59,342 bases of DNA from NCBI GenBank assembly GCA_005777235.1, contig SXND01000275.1, positions 1 through 59,342 of the forward strand, read 5' to 3'. The position numbers and the translations under genes are program-made. How positions within the stretch are numbered: position 1 is the first letter of the stretch; the number at the start of each line of letters is the position of its first letter. The notes beneath the pieces are model-generated. The model searched no databases and was not told the DNA's origin. It saw nothing but the letters and a program-made list of their open reading frames with translations. Positions 36,105 through 44,101 of this stretch are shown here, in pieces. Source of the DNA: Pseudomonadota bacterium (GTDB taxonomy: Bacteria > Tectomicrobia > Entotheonellia > Entotheonellales > Entotheonellaceae).

Positions 36105-36340
36105 ATTCACCTCTGGTCAAGCGATGGGGGACGTGTGACCCTGGCAGGCAGTGTGCTGCGGCATCTTGCCTTGCCATGGGGAGCAGTATAGCATAGAAGA
36201 CCGTGGTGGACGTGGGCGCGCTCGCGTGGGAGTGGTGGACGATGTCCCGGGCACTGCTCGCGGCCTGTGAGCCTGGATCTACCACACGATGTCGCATCAT
36301 ACCGCACACACAGCACGCATGCTGTCACCTGGAGAACCCT

Positions 36341-37021
36341 ATGCCCTGCCGACACTTTCTCGCCCTCATACTCCTACTGGGATGGCTCAATGGCTGTGCG
36401 ACGCTCGGAGGACTGTCCGAGGCGCAGATGGCCTACGAACAAGGGCTGGCACTGGTCAATCAGGGCCAGTACGCCGCCGCGGTGTCCCTTTTGCAGCGTG
36501 CCATTGACCTCGACGCCAATTTTGGCAAGGCGTATCTCGCGCTGGGCCGCGCCCACTTGGGGCTCGGGCAGTGGTTACAGGCCATTCCCGTCATTCGCAC
36601 GGCTTTTCGCCTCGCACCGGAAGACAGTAAGGGTGAGGTGACCGGACTGCTCCTCGATGGCCTCTTAGGTGGGGCGACGGTGGCCCTCAAGAGCGGCAAA
36701 TTTGGCGAGTCGATTGGACTCTTCAAAGAAGCCCTAACGCTCTCCCCCCAGACAGGGCAGGTGCAACCACAGTTAATGGAAGCGCTCATCGGGCTGGGTG
36801 GGCAACTCTTGGGACAAGGCAAGCTCACTGATGCCATTGCGACGTTCAGCGAAGCGACGCAGTTGAATCCGCAGCATGTGGATGGGTATCTCGGTTTAGC
36901 ACGTGCTCTGTGGCAACAGGGCGATATTTTCAAAGCCCTGGCGGTGGGCCAGAAGGCGATGAGCCTCGCCCCCGGTGACAACAATGTCCGTTCGCTGCTG
37001 CAACAGCTGCAGGGACGCTAA
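36341..37021 (+). CDS. TPR-repeat lipoprotein
   Basis: A 226-aa lipoprotein: signal peptide HFLALILLLGWLNGC, with LNGC as the lipobox. Tetratricopeptide repeats follow: AQMAYEQGLALVNQGQYAAAVSLLQRAIDLDANFGKAY, then two or three more, including a DAIATFSEATQLNPQHVDGYL unit near residue 170. CTGGAGAACC lies before the start. TPR lipoproteins usually scaffold outer-membrane or secretion complexes. The neighbours give no firm hint at a partner. Confidence 0.85.
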   Translation: MPCRHFLALILLLGWLNGCATLGGLSEAQMAYEQGLALVNQGQYAAAVSLLQRAIDLDANFGKAYLALGRAHLGLGQWLQAIPVIRTAFRLAPEDSKGEVTGLLLDGLLGGATVALKSGKFGESIGLFKEALTLSPQTGQVQPQLMEALIGLGGQLLGQGKLTDAIATFSEATQLNPQHVDGYLGLARALWQQGDIFKALAVGQKAMSLAPGDNNVRSLLQQLQGR

Positions 37022-37143
37022 GGGCTGCATGGTAGGCTCCATCCTGCGCTTCCCTCTGCATGAGTTCTGACCGGATGTCCTGACGGTGTACGGCACCATG
37101 CCAACTCCTGATCTGCAAGCGAGGGCCTCTATCCCTCGGCGTC

Positions 37144-39381
37144 TCAGCGCTGTGTACGGGGGCGCAGGGCCATGCGTTCCTGCGCGGTGCGGGCGCGACG
37201 ATACGCCGTGAGCAAGACGGCACCGGCGTTCTTGTCGGGCGGCACATAATCGACAAAGCGTGGATTATGGCTCAAGAGGGCCGTGGCCTGGTGCCAAAAC
37301 CGTGGCCACGTCATCACCTGGTCGCTGAGCAGATACGTGTTGAGGGCCTTGAGGAGCGGATCGTTCACCGTGAGACTGCCGATACCTTTGGTCGTCAGGA
37401 TGTGCGCCTGCGGGGCTCGACTCAACACGGCGTCAAGCAACGTGGTGCCGCCGCAATTGCCCATAATGACCAGCGCCGCCGCCGCCGGGGTATGCGCCAG
37501 GGTTCTGGTCGTGTAGAACGTATGGCCACGGTGTACCACGATCTGCGGCGTGATCTGGCGGGTGCGCAGCGCCTGCGTGATGTCGATAAGGCCTTGCTCC
37601 TCCTCAGAAAACACATTGGCGTAGATTTCGATGGTACGGGTGGCGCGTGGCGTGCTCAGGTGGACGTATGCCCCGTGATGCGTCAGTTGCCACGCCGGGT
37701 CATCGTGATACTGCGCCAGGAAGCTGTGGAACGACTGGCGTCCATCATCGTCGTTATAGAAAAAATGGTGCTGAATGTTGACCCCGCGTGGAAAAAGCGC
37801 CGCCAGCGGTATCTGTTCGAGATTGGGCACCAGGGGGATATACGGTGTGGCAATCGCCATGAAAGCGGCATCGGCCAGCCCCGGTTCGGGACGGCGCGCG
37901 AGCAGGGCCGCCAGGAGACCGTACAGCAGGCGGGCCTCGGGTTGCTGGTGCAGCAGCGTGCGTTCGTATTCGCTCCTGAGCGTATCGCGCATGAGATGCA
38001 GGCTCGGGGTATCGAGCGGCGCACTGAGCAGCTCGGCCACCATCATCCCTTGCTCCAGCATCTCGCGCCCGCGTTCAATATCGCTGATGCAGCGCACCAG
38101 AAGGGACCAGCGTGCTACCGGCGACGGGATCGTCGCCAAAAACGACTCCAGACGATGAAAGACGGCCGCGGCTTTCATGAACACGCGAAAACGCGTGTAG
38201 TGCACCTGGGCCAATAAGGCATCGCCAGTCACCCCCTCCTGGCGCATACTGGCCAGCAGGCGCTCATACACGCCACGATACGAACTTGTAAACATTTCCG
38301 CTTCGCCATAGCTCAGCAGGAGGTACAACTCGCGGGCGGCCAGACCAGTGAGGGCACGAAAACGCACGGCGGGCGGCTGCTCAAAGAGCTGATTCATCTC
38401 CTCGACCAGCAGGGACACTTCCTCGCGCAGGGCCTGTTCCACGGCCCGCGCCGTGGGCGCCTCCTCGCGCAGGTGCATGGCCATCAGCGTGCGCAGATAC
38501 GTGGTAGGCTCTGCGCTGCGCTGCGCCGCTTCCTCTAGGGAGAGCGTTTGGGTGGCCAGTGCTGGCGCAAAGGCCGCCATGCGGACTTTGACCTCATCTG
38601 GATAGGCACTCTGGACCAGCTGCCACACCACCTGGACCGCCGGATCCGTGGCACTGGCGAGGGCGCGCCGTAGGGTCGGATGGCTGTCCGTGGTGGCCGC
38701 CAGGAGGGTCATCACCCAGCGCGGATCGGCCAGGACGGCTTCCGCAAAGACGTGTGCCCCCCAAGGTGTCGCGCTATAGGCACCCACCGCCCGCATGGCC
38801 TCGGCGGGATAAGCCCTGGCCGCCTCACGAATTGGTCCTTCAGCCCAACGCGCATCCACTGCCACCAGGATGTCGGCATGCGGCAGCACCACCCCAGGCG
38901 CTGCCACGGTGGCCAGGGACACGAGGGACTTGGCCCAGGGGAGGTCAATGGCCGCCAGGGTCTTGAAGGCGCGCACAGTCCAGTCGGGCGCATACGGCAC
39001 GGCCATGGTCACGGCGCGCAGGGTCCAACCACGATGCAACTTGGCAAAGACGTCGGCGTTGAGCAGGATATGTACCGCCTGGGCGGTCACATACGGTTGC
39101 AAGACCTCCTCCAGCCACGGCCGATCTTTATAGAGGTCAAAGGCGCTGATGGCGGCCTCGGTGTCGGCGGGTGGTGTGCTCGGCTGGAAGGCCGTCGTCA
39201 CGGCCTGGCGTAAGCGCGCATCGGACACAGACCAGACCTGCGGCGGCCCAGGCTGGTCCTGGGCGCATACGCTGCCCAGCGTGGTGTCTCCCAGGAGACT
39301 CCCCAGACTCAGCCACACGCTGAGCCCGAGACTGCGGACGAGTCGCGCCCAGAGCCGTGGCGCAGCGCCATGTGGTTGCAC
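37144..39381 (-). CDS. Large exported protein with possible cysteine-peptidase-like C-terminal domain
   Basis: About 746 aa. The N-terminus has an Arg-rich start, a hydrophobic stretch SLGLSVWLSLGSLLG and a likely cleavage after VCA. The middle is almost all helical and repeat-like (HEAT-type look), without motifs I can name. The last 180 residues contain IVVHRGHTFY, then 30 residues on ALVIMGNCGGTTLLD, then HILTTKGIGSLTVNDPLL. A strand ending in His-Gly/His, followed by a hydrophobic strand ending in Cys-Gly, recalls clan CD peptidases (caspase/gingipain fold), but the His-Cys spacing is short. The longer frame starts at 39507 and would overlap the divergent gene, so I use the GTG at 39381; this is uncertain. 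Confidence 0.55.
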   Translation of the reverse strand: MQPHGAAPRLWARLVRSLGLSVWLSLGSLLGDTTLGSVCAQDQPGPPQVWSVSDARLRQAVTTAFQPSTPPADTEAAISAFDLYKDRPWLEEVLQPYVTAQAVHILLNADVFAKLHRGWTLRAVTMAVPYAPDWTVRAFKTLAAIDLPWAKSLVSLATVAAPGVVLPHADILVAVDARWAEGPIREAARAYPAEAMRAVGAYSATPWGAHVFAEAVLADPRWVMTLLAATTDSHPTLRRALASATDPAVQVVWQLVQSAYPDEVKVRMAAFAPALATQTLSLEEAAQRSAEPTTYLRTLMAMHLREEAPTARAVEQALREEVSLLVEEMNQLFEQPPAVRFRALTGLAARELYLLLSYGEAEMFTSSYRGVYERLLASMRQEGVTGDALLAQVHYTRFRVFMKAAAVFHRLESFLATIPSPVARWSLLVRCISDIERGREMLEQGMMVAELLSAPLDTPSLHLMRDTLRSEYERTLLHQQPEARLLYGLLAALLARRPEPGLADAAFMAIATPYIPLVPNLEQIPLAALFPRGVNIQHHFFYNDDDGRQSFHSFLAQYHDDPAWQLTHHGAYVHLSTPRATRTIEIYANVFSEEEQGLIDITQALRTRQITPQIVVHRGHTFYTTRTLAHTPAAAALVIMGNCGGTTLLDAVLSRAPQAHILTTKGIGSLTVNDPLLKALNTYLLSDQVMTWPRFWHQATALLSHNPRFVDYVPPDKNAGAVLLTAYRRARTAQERMALRPRTQR

Positions 39382-39452
39382 TGGCCCGGTGGTTCCCCTA
39401 TGATGGTGACCCAGGTAACGTGCGACGACCCTAGAGATGGAAGGAATGGAGA

Positions 39453-39932
39453 ATGGCAACGAAGCTCCCAGGTGAGACGTATCGCGGCAATACCTTACAC
39501 ATCCCACTGTCTGAAGATGGACAGATAGCCTTGTATGTCTGGCCCTTACGCATTCTGTCGATCCGTGGGGAAGGCTGTGGCGGCCCCACCCTCGGTGTCG
39601 AAGTCGGCAATGAAGAAGTCATCCGCTTTGACTGTCATGCCACGCCCGGTGGCCATTGGCACGGTGGGGGCTATGATCGGTTGCAAACGCCACGCGCCTC
39701 GCATCGCGATTTCCCTGCCGAAGTGCAGTCCGTGGCCGATCAGGTCGAGTGGGCGCTGGCGCACATCCAACACGAAGGCAAAGCCTTACTGGAAGAAGCC
39801 CAGCATGGCGAAGCAGCAACCCGGCTGAACCCTGCGATGGTGCAGAACGCGCTCAATGCTGTCCGCGCCCACCTCGTGCAGCAAGGTGATCTGCGCTCAC
39901 AAGCCATAGCGGAAAAACGCATCACCATGTAA
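39453..39932 (+). CDS. Conserved-looking hypothetical protein
   Basis: A 159-aa soluble protein, probably cytoplasmic (no signal or membrane segment). The first two thirds look like beta strands: YRGNTLHIPLSEDGQIALYVWP, then EEVIRFDCHATPGGHWHGGGYD, with several His residues. The last third is helical (VADQVEWALAHIQHEGKALLEEA). GGAATGGAGA precedes the start. The pattern recalls a domain of unknown function sometimes annotated DUF7700, but I cannot confirm this. Codon use matches its neighbours. Confidence 0.65.
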   Translation: MATKLPGETYRGNTLHIPLSEDGQIALYVWPLRILSIRGEGCGGPTLGVEVGNEEVIRFDCHATPGGHWHGGGYDRLQTPRASHRDFPAEVQSVADQVEWALAHIQHEGKALLEEAQHGEAATRLNPAMVQNALNAVRAHLVQQGDLRSQAIAEKRITM

Positions 39933-40099
39933 ACGAGCCTCCGCGCCCACTGGGTCAGTATATCAGACCCCTCATCCTCTCGCTTGCTCGCGGGCCACAC
40001 TATACGTGAGGCCCACGCACCTCCTCGTGGCTCTAGGGTAAGAGTACAGTACGTCGCCTTGCCAGACGCGCTCGTACCGTATGAGACACCCAGGAGGGC

Positions 40100-40232
40100 C
40101 TAGTGCCTTCACCGAGCTGTTGTGCCAGGTGCTGCCCCCCTGGGATCGCCGGGCTCCAGCCCGGCTCCCAAAGCCACGCTGGCGCGTGGCGCTCCCAGGA
40201 GACGTCGCACATGCGCTCGGTTGAGGCACTAG
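40100..40232. mobile_element. MITE-like element, copy A
   Basis: The 127-bp core 40103-40229 starts GTGCCTTCACCGAGC and ends with the near-complement GCTCGGTTGAGGCAC, flanked by TA on both sides within CTAG. An inverted copy with about 90% identity lies at 49491-49621. It has no coding capacity. Terminal repeats plus TA flanks point to IS630/Tc1-type mobilisation. The rest of the 365-base gap between genes (39933-40297) shows nothing else. Confidence 0.8.
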
Positions 40233-40297
40233 CGCTCAACACGCAGGAGCCGCCAACGCCTGACACGTGCTCTGCAGCTTGAAAAGAACGGAGACCC

Positions 40298-40897
40298 ATG
40301 CAACGCTCACTACTCATCGGCTTTGTGGTCTTGGTCCTCGGGTGCGTGAGCCCGTCTAGGGGAGCCTCTAACCGCCAAGAGTGGCTCCACCTCACAGACT
40401 GTCAGTACATTGAACAGACGTACAATGACGGCGACAGCTTCCATGTCCAGTGTGGCGCGCACGAGTTTGTGCTGCGTCTGTATTTTGTCGATGCCCCAGA
40501 GGCGACCCTGCGCTATCCCGAACGTACGCGGGAGCAGAGCGAGTATTTTGGCGTCACCCTTGATGAAACCCTGCGAGCCGGTCGCCAGGCGACGCTCGTG
40601 GTGCGGCAGCGGTTGCAGACGCCATTTGCCGTCTGGACACGCTGGGCGAGCGCTGGAGGCCGTACGAAAACGCCACGCTACTACGGCTTCGTCGAGGTCG
40701 AGGGGCAGAGCCTCGCAGAACTGCTGGTCCGTGAGGGCCTGGCCCGGATGAAAGGCGTCACCGCTACCGGACCGACGGGCGAGTCGCGTGTCGTGCGGGA
40801 AACCCTGGAGACCTTGGAACGCACGGCCAAGACACACAAACGCGGCATCTGGGCCACGTCCATTGCAGATCCGACGACAGTACAGAATAATCCATAA
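40298..40897 (+). CDS. Staphylococcal-nuclease-like (SNase/TNase) exported protein
   Basis: A 199-aa thermonuclease homologue. The signal peptide ends VLVLGC, a possible lipobox. The OB-fold core shows DGDSFHVQC, then FVLRLYFVDAPEAT with the Arg and Asp of the calcium/active site, and YYGFVEVEGQSLAELLVREGLARMKG, the usual SNase end block. Acidic and basic residues of the catalytic set appear to be present. GGAG precedes the start. It would act on nucleic acids at the cell surface. Confidence 0.85.
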   Translation: MQRSLLIGFVVLVLGCVSPSRGASNRQEWLHLTDCQYIEQTYNDGDSFHVQCGAHEFVLRLYFVDAPEATLRYPERTREQSEYFGVTLDETLRAGRQATLVVRQRLQTPFAVWTRWASAGGRTKTPRYYGFVEVEGQSLAELLVREGLARMKGVTATGPTGESRVVRETLETLERTAKTHKRGIWATSIADPTTVQNNP

Positions 40898-40937
40898 AAA
40901 CCTATTAAGACAGACCATCCTTAGGCCCGTCTGCGTT

Positions 40938-40965
40938 GTAGGGGCAACCGGCCGGTCGCCCCTAC
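40938..40965. repeat. Palindromic hairpin between convergent genes
   Basis: GTAGGGGC (40938-40945) and GCCCCTAC (40958-40965) form an 8-bp stem around AACCGGCCGGTC, which is itself partly palindromic. This form is a common intergenic REP-like hairpin in bacteria. It sits between the convergent nuclease and AAA ATPase genes and could act as a bidirectional terminator. Confidence 0.55.
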
Positions 40966-41048
40966 TTGGATAGGCTCTAAGGCAGGCTTGGCGCCACACG
41001 CGTGCGGCCCTGTTAACCTCTCCGGGCGGCGCGTCTCTGATGCCCAGT

Positions 41049-42290
41049 TCAGCGCTTGACACGGTCCAGGCAGGTGCCGTGCTGCGCCAGCACGATCTGC
41101 TCTTCGATCGGGAGACTCCAGCGCAGGGCCTGCTGCACATAGAATGGTTCGACGAGCGTGGCCCCCTCGTGCACGGCCAGATCCCCAGCAATACGAATCA
41201 ATCCCCCCAGCTCACGAAAACGGCAACTGAGGCTATGCGGTCGTCCCGCCCGTTGACGAGCTGCGTCCAGCACGGCGTGCACGGCGGAGGCACTGAAATG
41301 TGGGATCTTGCCATCTCGCCGCACTTCCTGCGCCACCAGTTGCGCCAGCAGCCACTGGTGCGCTGGGGTGTCGTCCATCACCGTATGCGTGTACACCTCA
41401 TAGCCATAGCCGCGGATGCGTGAGCGCAGGGCCGGGTGGATTTTGTCCAGATCCGCGATATTCCCGGCCAACACCAGCACAAAATCGCACGGCACAGGAT
41501 CGGTCTGCACCATAGTACCACTCGATCCCGGACTGCGCCCGGTAATCGCAAAGTTTTTGGATTGCATGGCGGTGAGGAGGTGATTTTGCGCCTCTATGTC
41601 CAGCAGCGAGACTTCGTCGATATACAACACGCCGGTGTGGGCCCGATGAATGGCCCCCGCTTCGACGAGATAATGCGGTGGCGTTTCCACCCCGCCCGAC
41701 TGATAGGGATCATGCCGTACATCGCCTAGGAGCGCTCCAGCGTGGAGCCCGGTGGCATCGACAAACGGGGCGCGCTCCTGCGGGTGTTGTACCAGGAGTT
41801 TGGGGATCGCGGCGGTGGAGACCTTGCGCGTGTGCTGGCGGAACCACAGGGTCAAGCCCACCAGGGCGATACCGCCGAACAGGGCCGTGATCGAACCATC
41901 GCGCAGGCTGAAGTACAGACTGACGATGGCCGTCGCACCCACGACAATCCACAGCACGAACTGCAGCGAGTGCGCCGCACGTTGCGCGCGGACCCGCGCC
42001 GCCTGCACTTCCCGCTCGCCCTGCCCCGCCGGCACACGTTGGATGTGCGGCAGGGTCGGATCCTGGGGATGTGGCGCGACGAGAATATCTTCCGGGTCCG
42101 TCACGGTGATCATCTCAGCCATGGCTTGCCCGAGCATACTCTTGCCAGTGCCAGGGTCACCGATCAGCAGCACATGGCGGCGCTGGCGGGCCGCCTGGCG
42201 GATAATGGTACAGGCGTCTTCTTGCCCGAGTACCTGCTCAATGAGGACGGGAGACACGGGAATCTCCGAGGTGTCGGCAAACTCACGCAT
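41049..42290 (-). CDS. LonB-like membrane AAA+ ATPase lacking the protease domain
   Basis: A 413-aa AAA+ protein in the archaeal LonB pattern: VSPVLIEQVLGQEDACTIIRQAARQRRHVLL, Walker A GDPGTGKS near residue 45, then VPAGQGEREV. Two membrane segments follow (FVLWIVVGATAIVSLYF and ITALFGGIALVGLTLWF), and Walker B LYIDEVSLL near 222. AGNIADLDKIHPALRSRIRGYGYEV is the sensor/arginine-finger region. In LonB a Ser-Lys protease domain of about 200 aa should follow; here the frame ends after SLPIEEQIVLAQHGTCLDRVKR. Its ATG overlaps the stop of the upstream gene by eight bases, so it belongs to the riboswitch-controlled operon. It may be a remodelling or chelatase-like motor. Confidence 0.75.
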   Translation of the reverse strand: MREFADTSEIPVSPVLIEQVLGQEDACTIIRQAARQRRHVLLIGDPGTGKSMLGQAMAEMITVTDPEDILVAPHPQDPTLPHIQRVPAGQGEREVQAARVRAQRAAHSLQFVLWIVVGATAIVSLYFSLRDGSITALFGGIALVGLTLWFRQHTRKVSTAAIPKLLVQHPQERAPFVDATGLHAGALLGDVRHDPYQSGGVETPPHYLVEAGAIHRAHTGVLYIDEVSLLDIEAQNHLLTAMQSKNFAITGRSPGSSGTMVQTDPVPCDFVLVLAGNIADLDKIHPALRSRIRGYGYEVYTHTVMDDTPAHQWLLAQLVAQEVRRDGKIPHFSASAVHAVLDAARQRAGRPHSLSCRFRELGGLIRIAGDLAVHEGATLVEPFYVQQALRWSLPIEEQIVLAQHGTCLDRVKR

Positions 42291-43404
42291 CCGTCCGCTC
42301 TCTGGTACGTTGCGGTACAAAAAATCCGGCGCACATCCCCAGCACCAGCACCCCAAGTAAGAGGGTCATCATGCGCACCTTAACCGGGGTCGGAGGGTGC
42401 AGCGCGATTACCTCGGTCTCGATGCTGGCCGTGAGCGGCTGGATGTCACGCCAGGTCTCGGCAGCGGGACGTACCGTGACGGTCAAGGTATGTGGTGCCC
42501 CGTCGTACAATTGCAGACTCGGCGTGCTCTGTCCCTGCGGGGCCACAAGGTGCGTCTCAAACACCGTATGCCCCTCTTCTTGGTGCACGACAACGAGCGA
42601 GACGGCGGTTGGCCCCGTAAACACCTCGCCGTCCTTGCGCAGCGTGATGCTACACTGCGTCAATTGCCCCACGGTGGCGGGGGACGGCTGGACCTGCACA
42701 TCCAGCGTCCAGCCGTCATCGCCCTGGACGACCTGATGCGCCGACGCTGCTGGCGCCGCCGTGGGGCTATGACTGCTGTCTGCCTCGGCGGACCGGACAC
42801 TGCCCAGCAGACTGCCGCCCAGGAGCACAACGATCAGGCCGAAGGCTAGCCGACGTTCCTGGGCCGCGGCGGAGCGGGCAAACATGACCCCAGCGATTCC
42901 CCCGAGGACGAACAACCCAGCGACCAGCATCCAGGCATTGCGCGTCACGCTGGGGTCTTCAGACAGGTGCAAGGTCTGCTGCACACGCGTGGGCGGAAAC
43001 GTCGGACCGCCGGGCACGGGGGTAAGGGTGAGATCCACCGTATACTGTCCACGCAGGGGGAAGGCATACTGGAAGGTGAGCCCGCCATTGGTGAGCGCGG
43101 ATTCGAGGCGCAGGAGCGTCGTGCCTTCGACTCTGGGAAAGCCTGTGGCCAGGATGGTCGGCGCCGGTGGTGCCGTAAGTACGAGCGTGACATGACCCTG
43201 ACCGAGCGGCTTGCCACGCAGCATCGGAGTGAGCGTGATGCTGGCGAGATCATGATTGGGTCGGACGGAGGCGAGTGGCGGCGTACTGGTGATGTTTACG
43301 GTGAGTCCCGTGTCCTGGGCCTGCCCTGGCATCGTCCCGAGCAGTGCCATCCAGACGAGACCCAGGGTCAACACCACACGTACCGCCCAGCGTAAGTTGA
43401 GCAT
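42283..43404 (-). CDS. Membrane-anchored periplasmic Ig-like (YtkA/FixH-like) protein
   Basis: A 373-aa protein. A signal or membrane segment (VRVVLTLGLVWMALLG) leads to a beta-rich domain (LTVNITSTPPLASVRPN, GHVTLVLTAPP). Two membrane segments (WMLVAGLFVLGGIAGVMFA and LAFGLIVVLLGGSLLG) follow, then a second beta domain (DGWTLDVQVQPSPATVGQLTQCSITL, close to the YtkA-like pattern) and a last membrane segment (MMTLLLGVLVLGMCAGFFV). YtkA/FixH-like domains are often linked to metal handling. TTGAGGAACAAC fixes the start at 43404. It lies between cbtB and the AAA gene with almost no gaps, so all three are probably one unit. Confidence 0.65.
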   Translation of the reverse strand: MLNLRWAVRVVLTLGLVWMALLGTMPGQAQDTGLTVNITSTPPLASVRPNHDLASITLTPMLRGKPLGQGHVTLVLTAPPAPTILATGFPRVEGTTLLRLESALTNGGLTFQYAFPLRGQYTVDLTLTPVPGGPTFPPTRVQQTLHLSEDPSVTRNAWMLVAGLFVLGGIAGVMFARSAAAQERRLAFGLIVVLLGGSLLGSVRSAEADSSHSPTAAPAASAHQVVQGDDGWTLDVQVQPSPATVGQLTQCSITLRKDGEVFTGPTAVSLVVVHQEEGHTVFETHLVAPQGQSTPSLQLYDGAPHTLTVTVRPAAETWRDIQPLTASIETEVIALHPPTPVKVRMMTLLLGVLVLGMCAGFFVPQRTRERTDA

Positions 43405-43412
43405 GTTGTTCC

Positions 43413-43616
43413 TCAATGACATGGCAGAATCCCCATGGCGTGGCGTACCCCATGAAAGAAATCATGAATGGCCGGTACGTTGCTAAAAAACACGGTATAC
43501 ACCACGAAACCCACCGCTAACACCACGACGACCGCTTGCTTGGTCACCGTGATGTTGTGGCGTCGAAACAAATGCAGCTGCCGCTGAATGTATTGAAATT
43601 GTTGCCCGGTATTCAT
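43413..43616 (-). CDS. cbtB: CbtB-like cobalt transport subunit
   Basis: The 67 aa contain one membrane helix (AVVVVLAVGFVVYTVFF) followed by VPAIHDFFHGVRHAMGILPCH. The His-rich, PCH-ending tail is the mark of CbtB, a small partner of the predicted cobalt transporter CbtA. GGAGGGAACG precedes the ATG at 43616. Its place directly behind a cobalamin riboswitch supports the call. CbtA, the main membrane subunit, is not in the window; the next genes encode other proteins instead. Confidence 0.8.
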   Translation of the reverse strand: MNTGQQFQYIQRQLHLFRRHNITVTKQAVVVVLAVGFVVYTVFFSNVPAIHDFFHGVRHAMGILPCH

Positions 43617-43651
43617 ACGTTCCCTCCGTGGTGCTTCGGACCACACTGGGC

Positions 43652-43689
43652 AAAAAAAATCCCCATTCCACCGGTAGTAGAATCGGGAT
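43652..43689 (-). terminator. Intrinsic terminator downstream of the riboswitch
   Basis: On the minus strand the RNA would read AUCCCGAUUC, an 11-base loop, GAAUGGGGAU, then eight U. The stem has one mismatch (arms 43680-43689 and 43659-43668; A-run at 43652-43659 on the plus strand). It lies between the riboswitch and cbtB, the right place for an expression platform. Confidence 0.8.
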
Positions 43690-43739
43690 GGACACACCTC
43701 TAGACCCTCTAGCAATCGCCCGTTGCGCAGATGGATGTC

Positions 43740-43888
43740 TTGCCCTGCAGGTCAGGTCTCCTGGCTCTCGGGTTGCCTACGCGCTCGCCTTCCCATGGGA
43801 TGCCACAGTGGCACATGAGCGTTCGTACCCGATACAGTTGCGGGAACAGCGGCCTTACGGCGCTTCCCCTTTCCGCAGAGAGCTATAA
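43740..43888 (-). ncRNA. Cobalamin (adenosylcobalamin/B12) riboswitch
   Basis: On the minus strand conserved B12-riboswitch elements appear in order: AAAGGGGAAG, GCCGCTGTTCCCGCAACTG, TGCCACTG, GGGAAGGCG, then the B12 box GAGAGCCAGGAGACCTGAC (43750-43768). The spacing fits the family. Ligand binding would favour the terminator at 43652-43689 and switch off cbtB and the two genes behind it. The exact 5' limit is approximate. Confidence 0.92.
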
Positions 43889-43903
43889 ACGTCTTTTGAC
43901 TGC

Positions 43904-43933
43904 ACTATAGAAGTGTGCCTTCCATCTTGTCAA
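43904..43933 (-). promoter_or_regulatory. Sigma-70-type promoter of the cobalamin-regulated operon
   Basis: On the minus strand: TTGACA (43928-43933), 18 bases, TATAGT (43904-43909). Transcription would start near 43897, just before the riboswitch. Confidence 0.75.
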
Positions 43934-44101
43934 CCAGAAAAAGGCTGGCGGCCAGGTGGACGTGGCGCCTGCGCCACGTGTATGCTTAGATACCAGCCTG
44001 GACAGGCGGACCCGAGGGCTGTGTCAGCCGCGATGGCCTGTCCGTCAGACACCTATGTGCAGACCAGGCCCAGGTGCTGGCCTGGAGGAGGTCCGTCACG
44101 C

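Noticed and set aside
37267..38217. 316-aa plus-strand frame opposite the exported helical protein
   Set aside because: Antisense shadow; rich in His, Gln and Arg as expected for complementary GC-rich sequence.
39972..40229. 85-aa minus-strand frame whose peptide recurs at 49239-49625
   Set aside because: The shared peptide comes only from the MITE-like repeat, not from a conserved gene.
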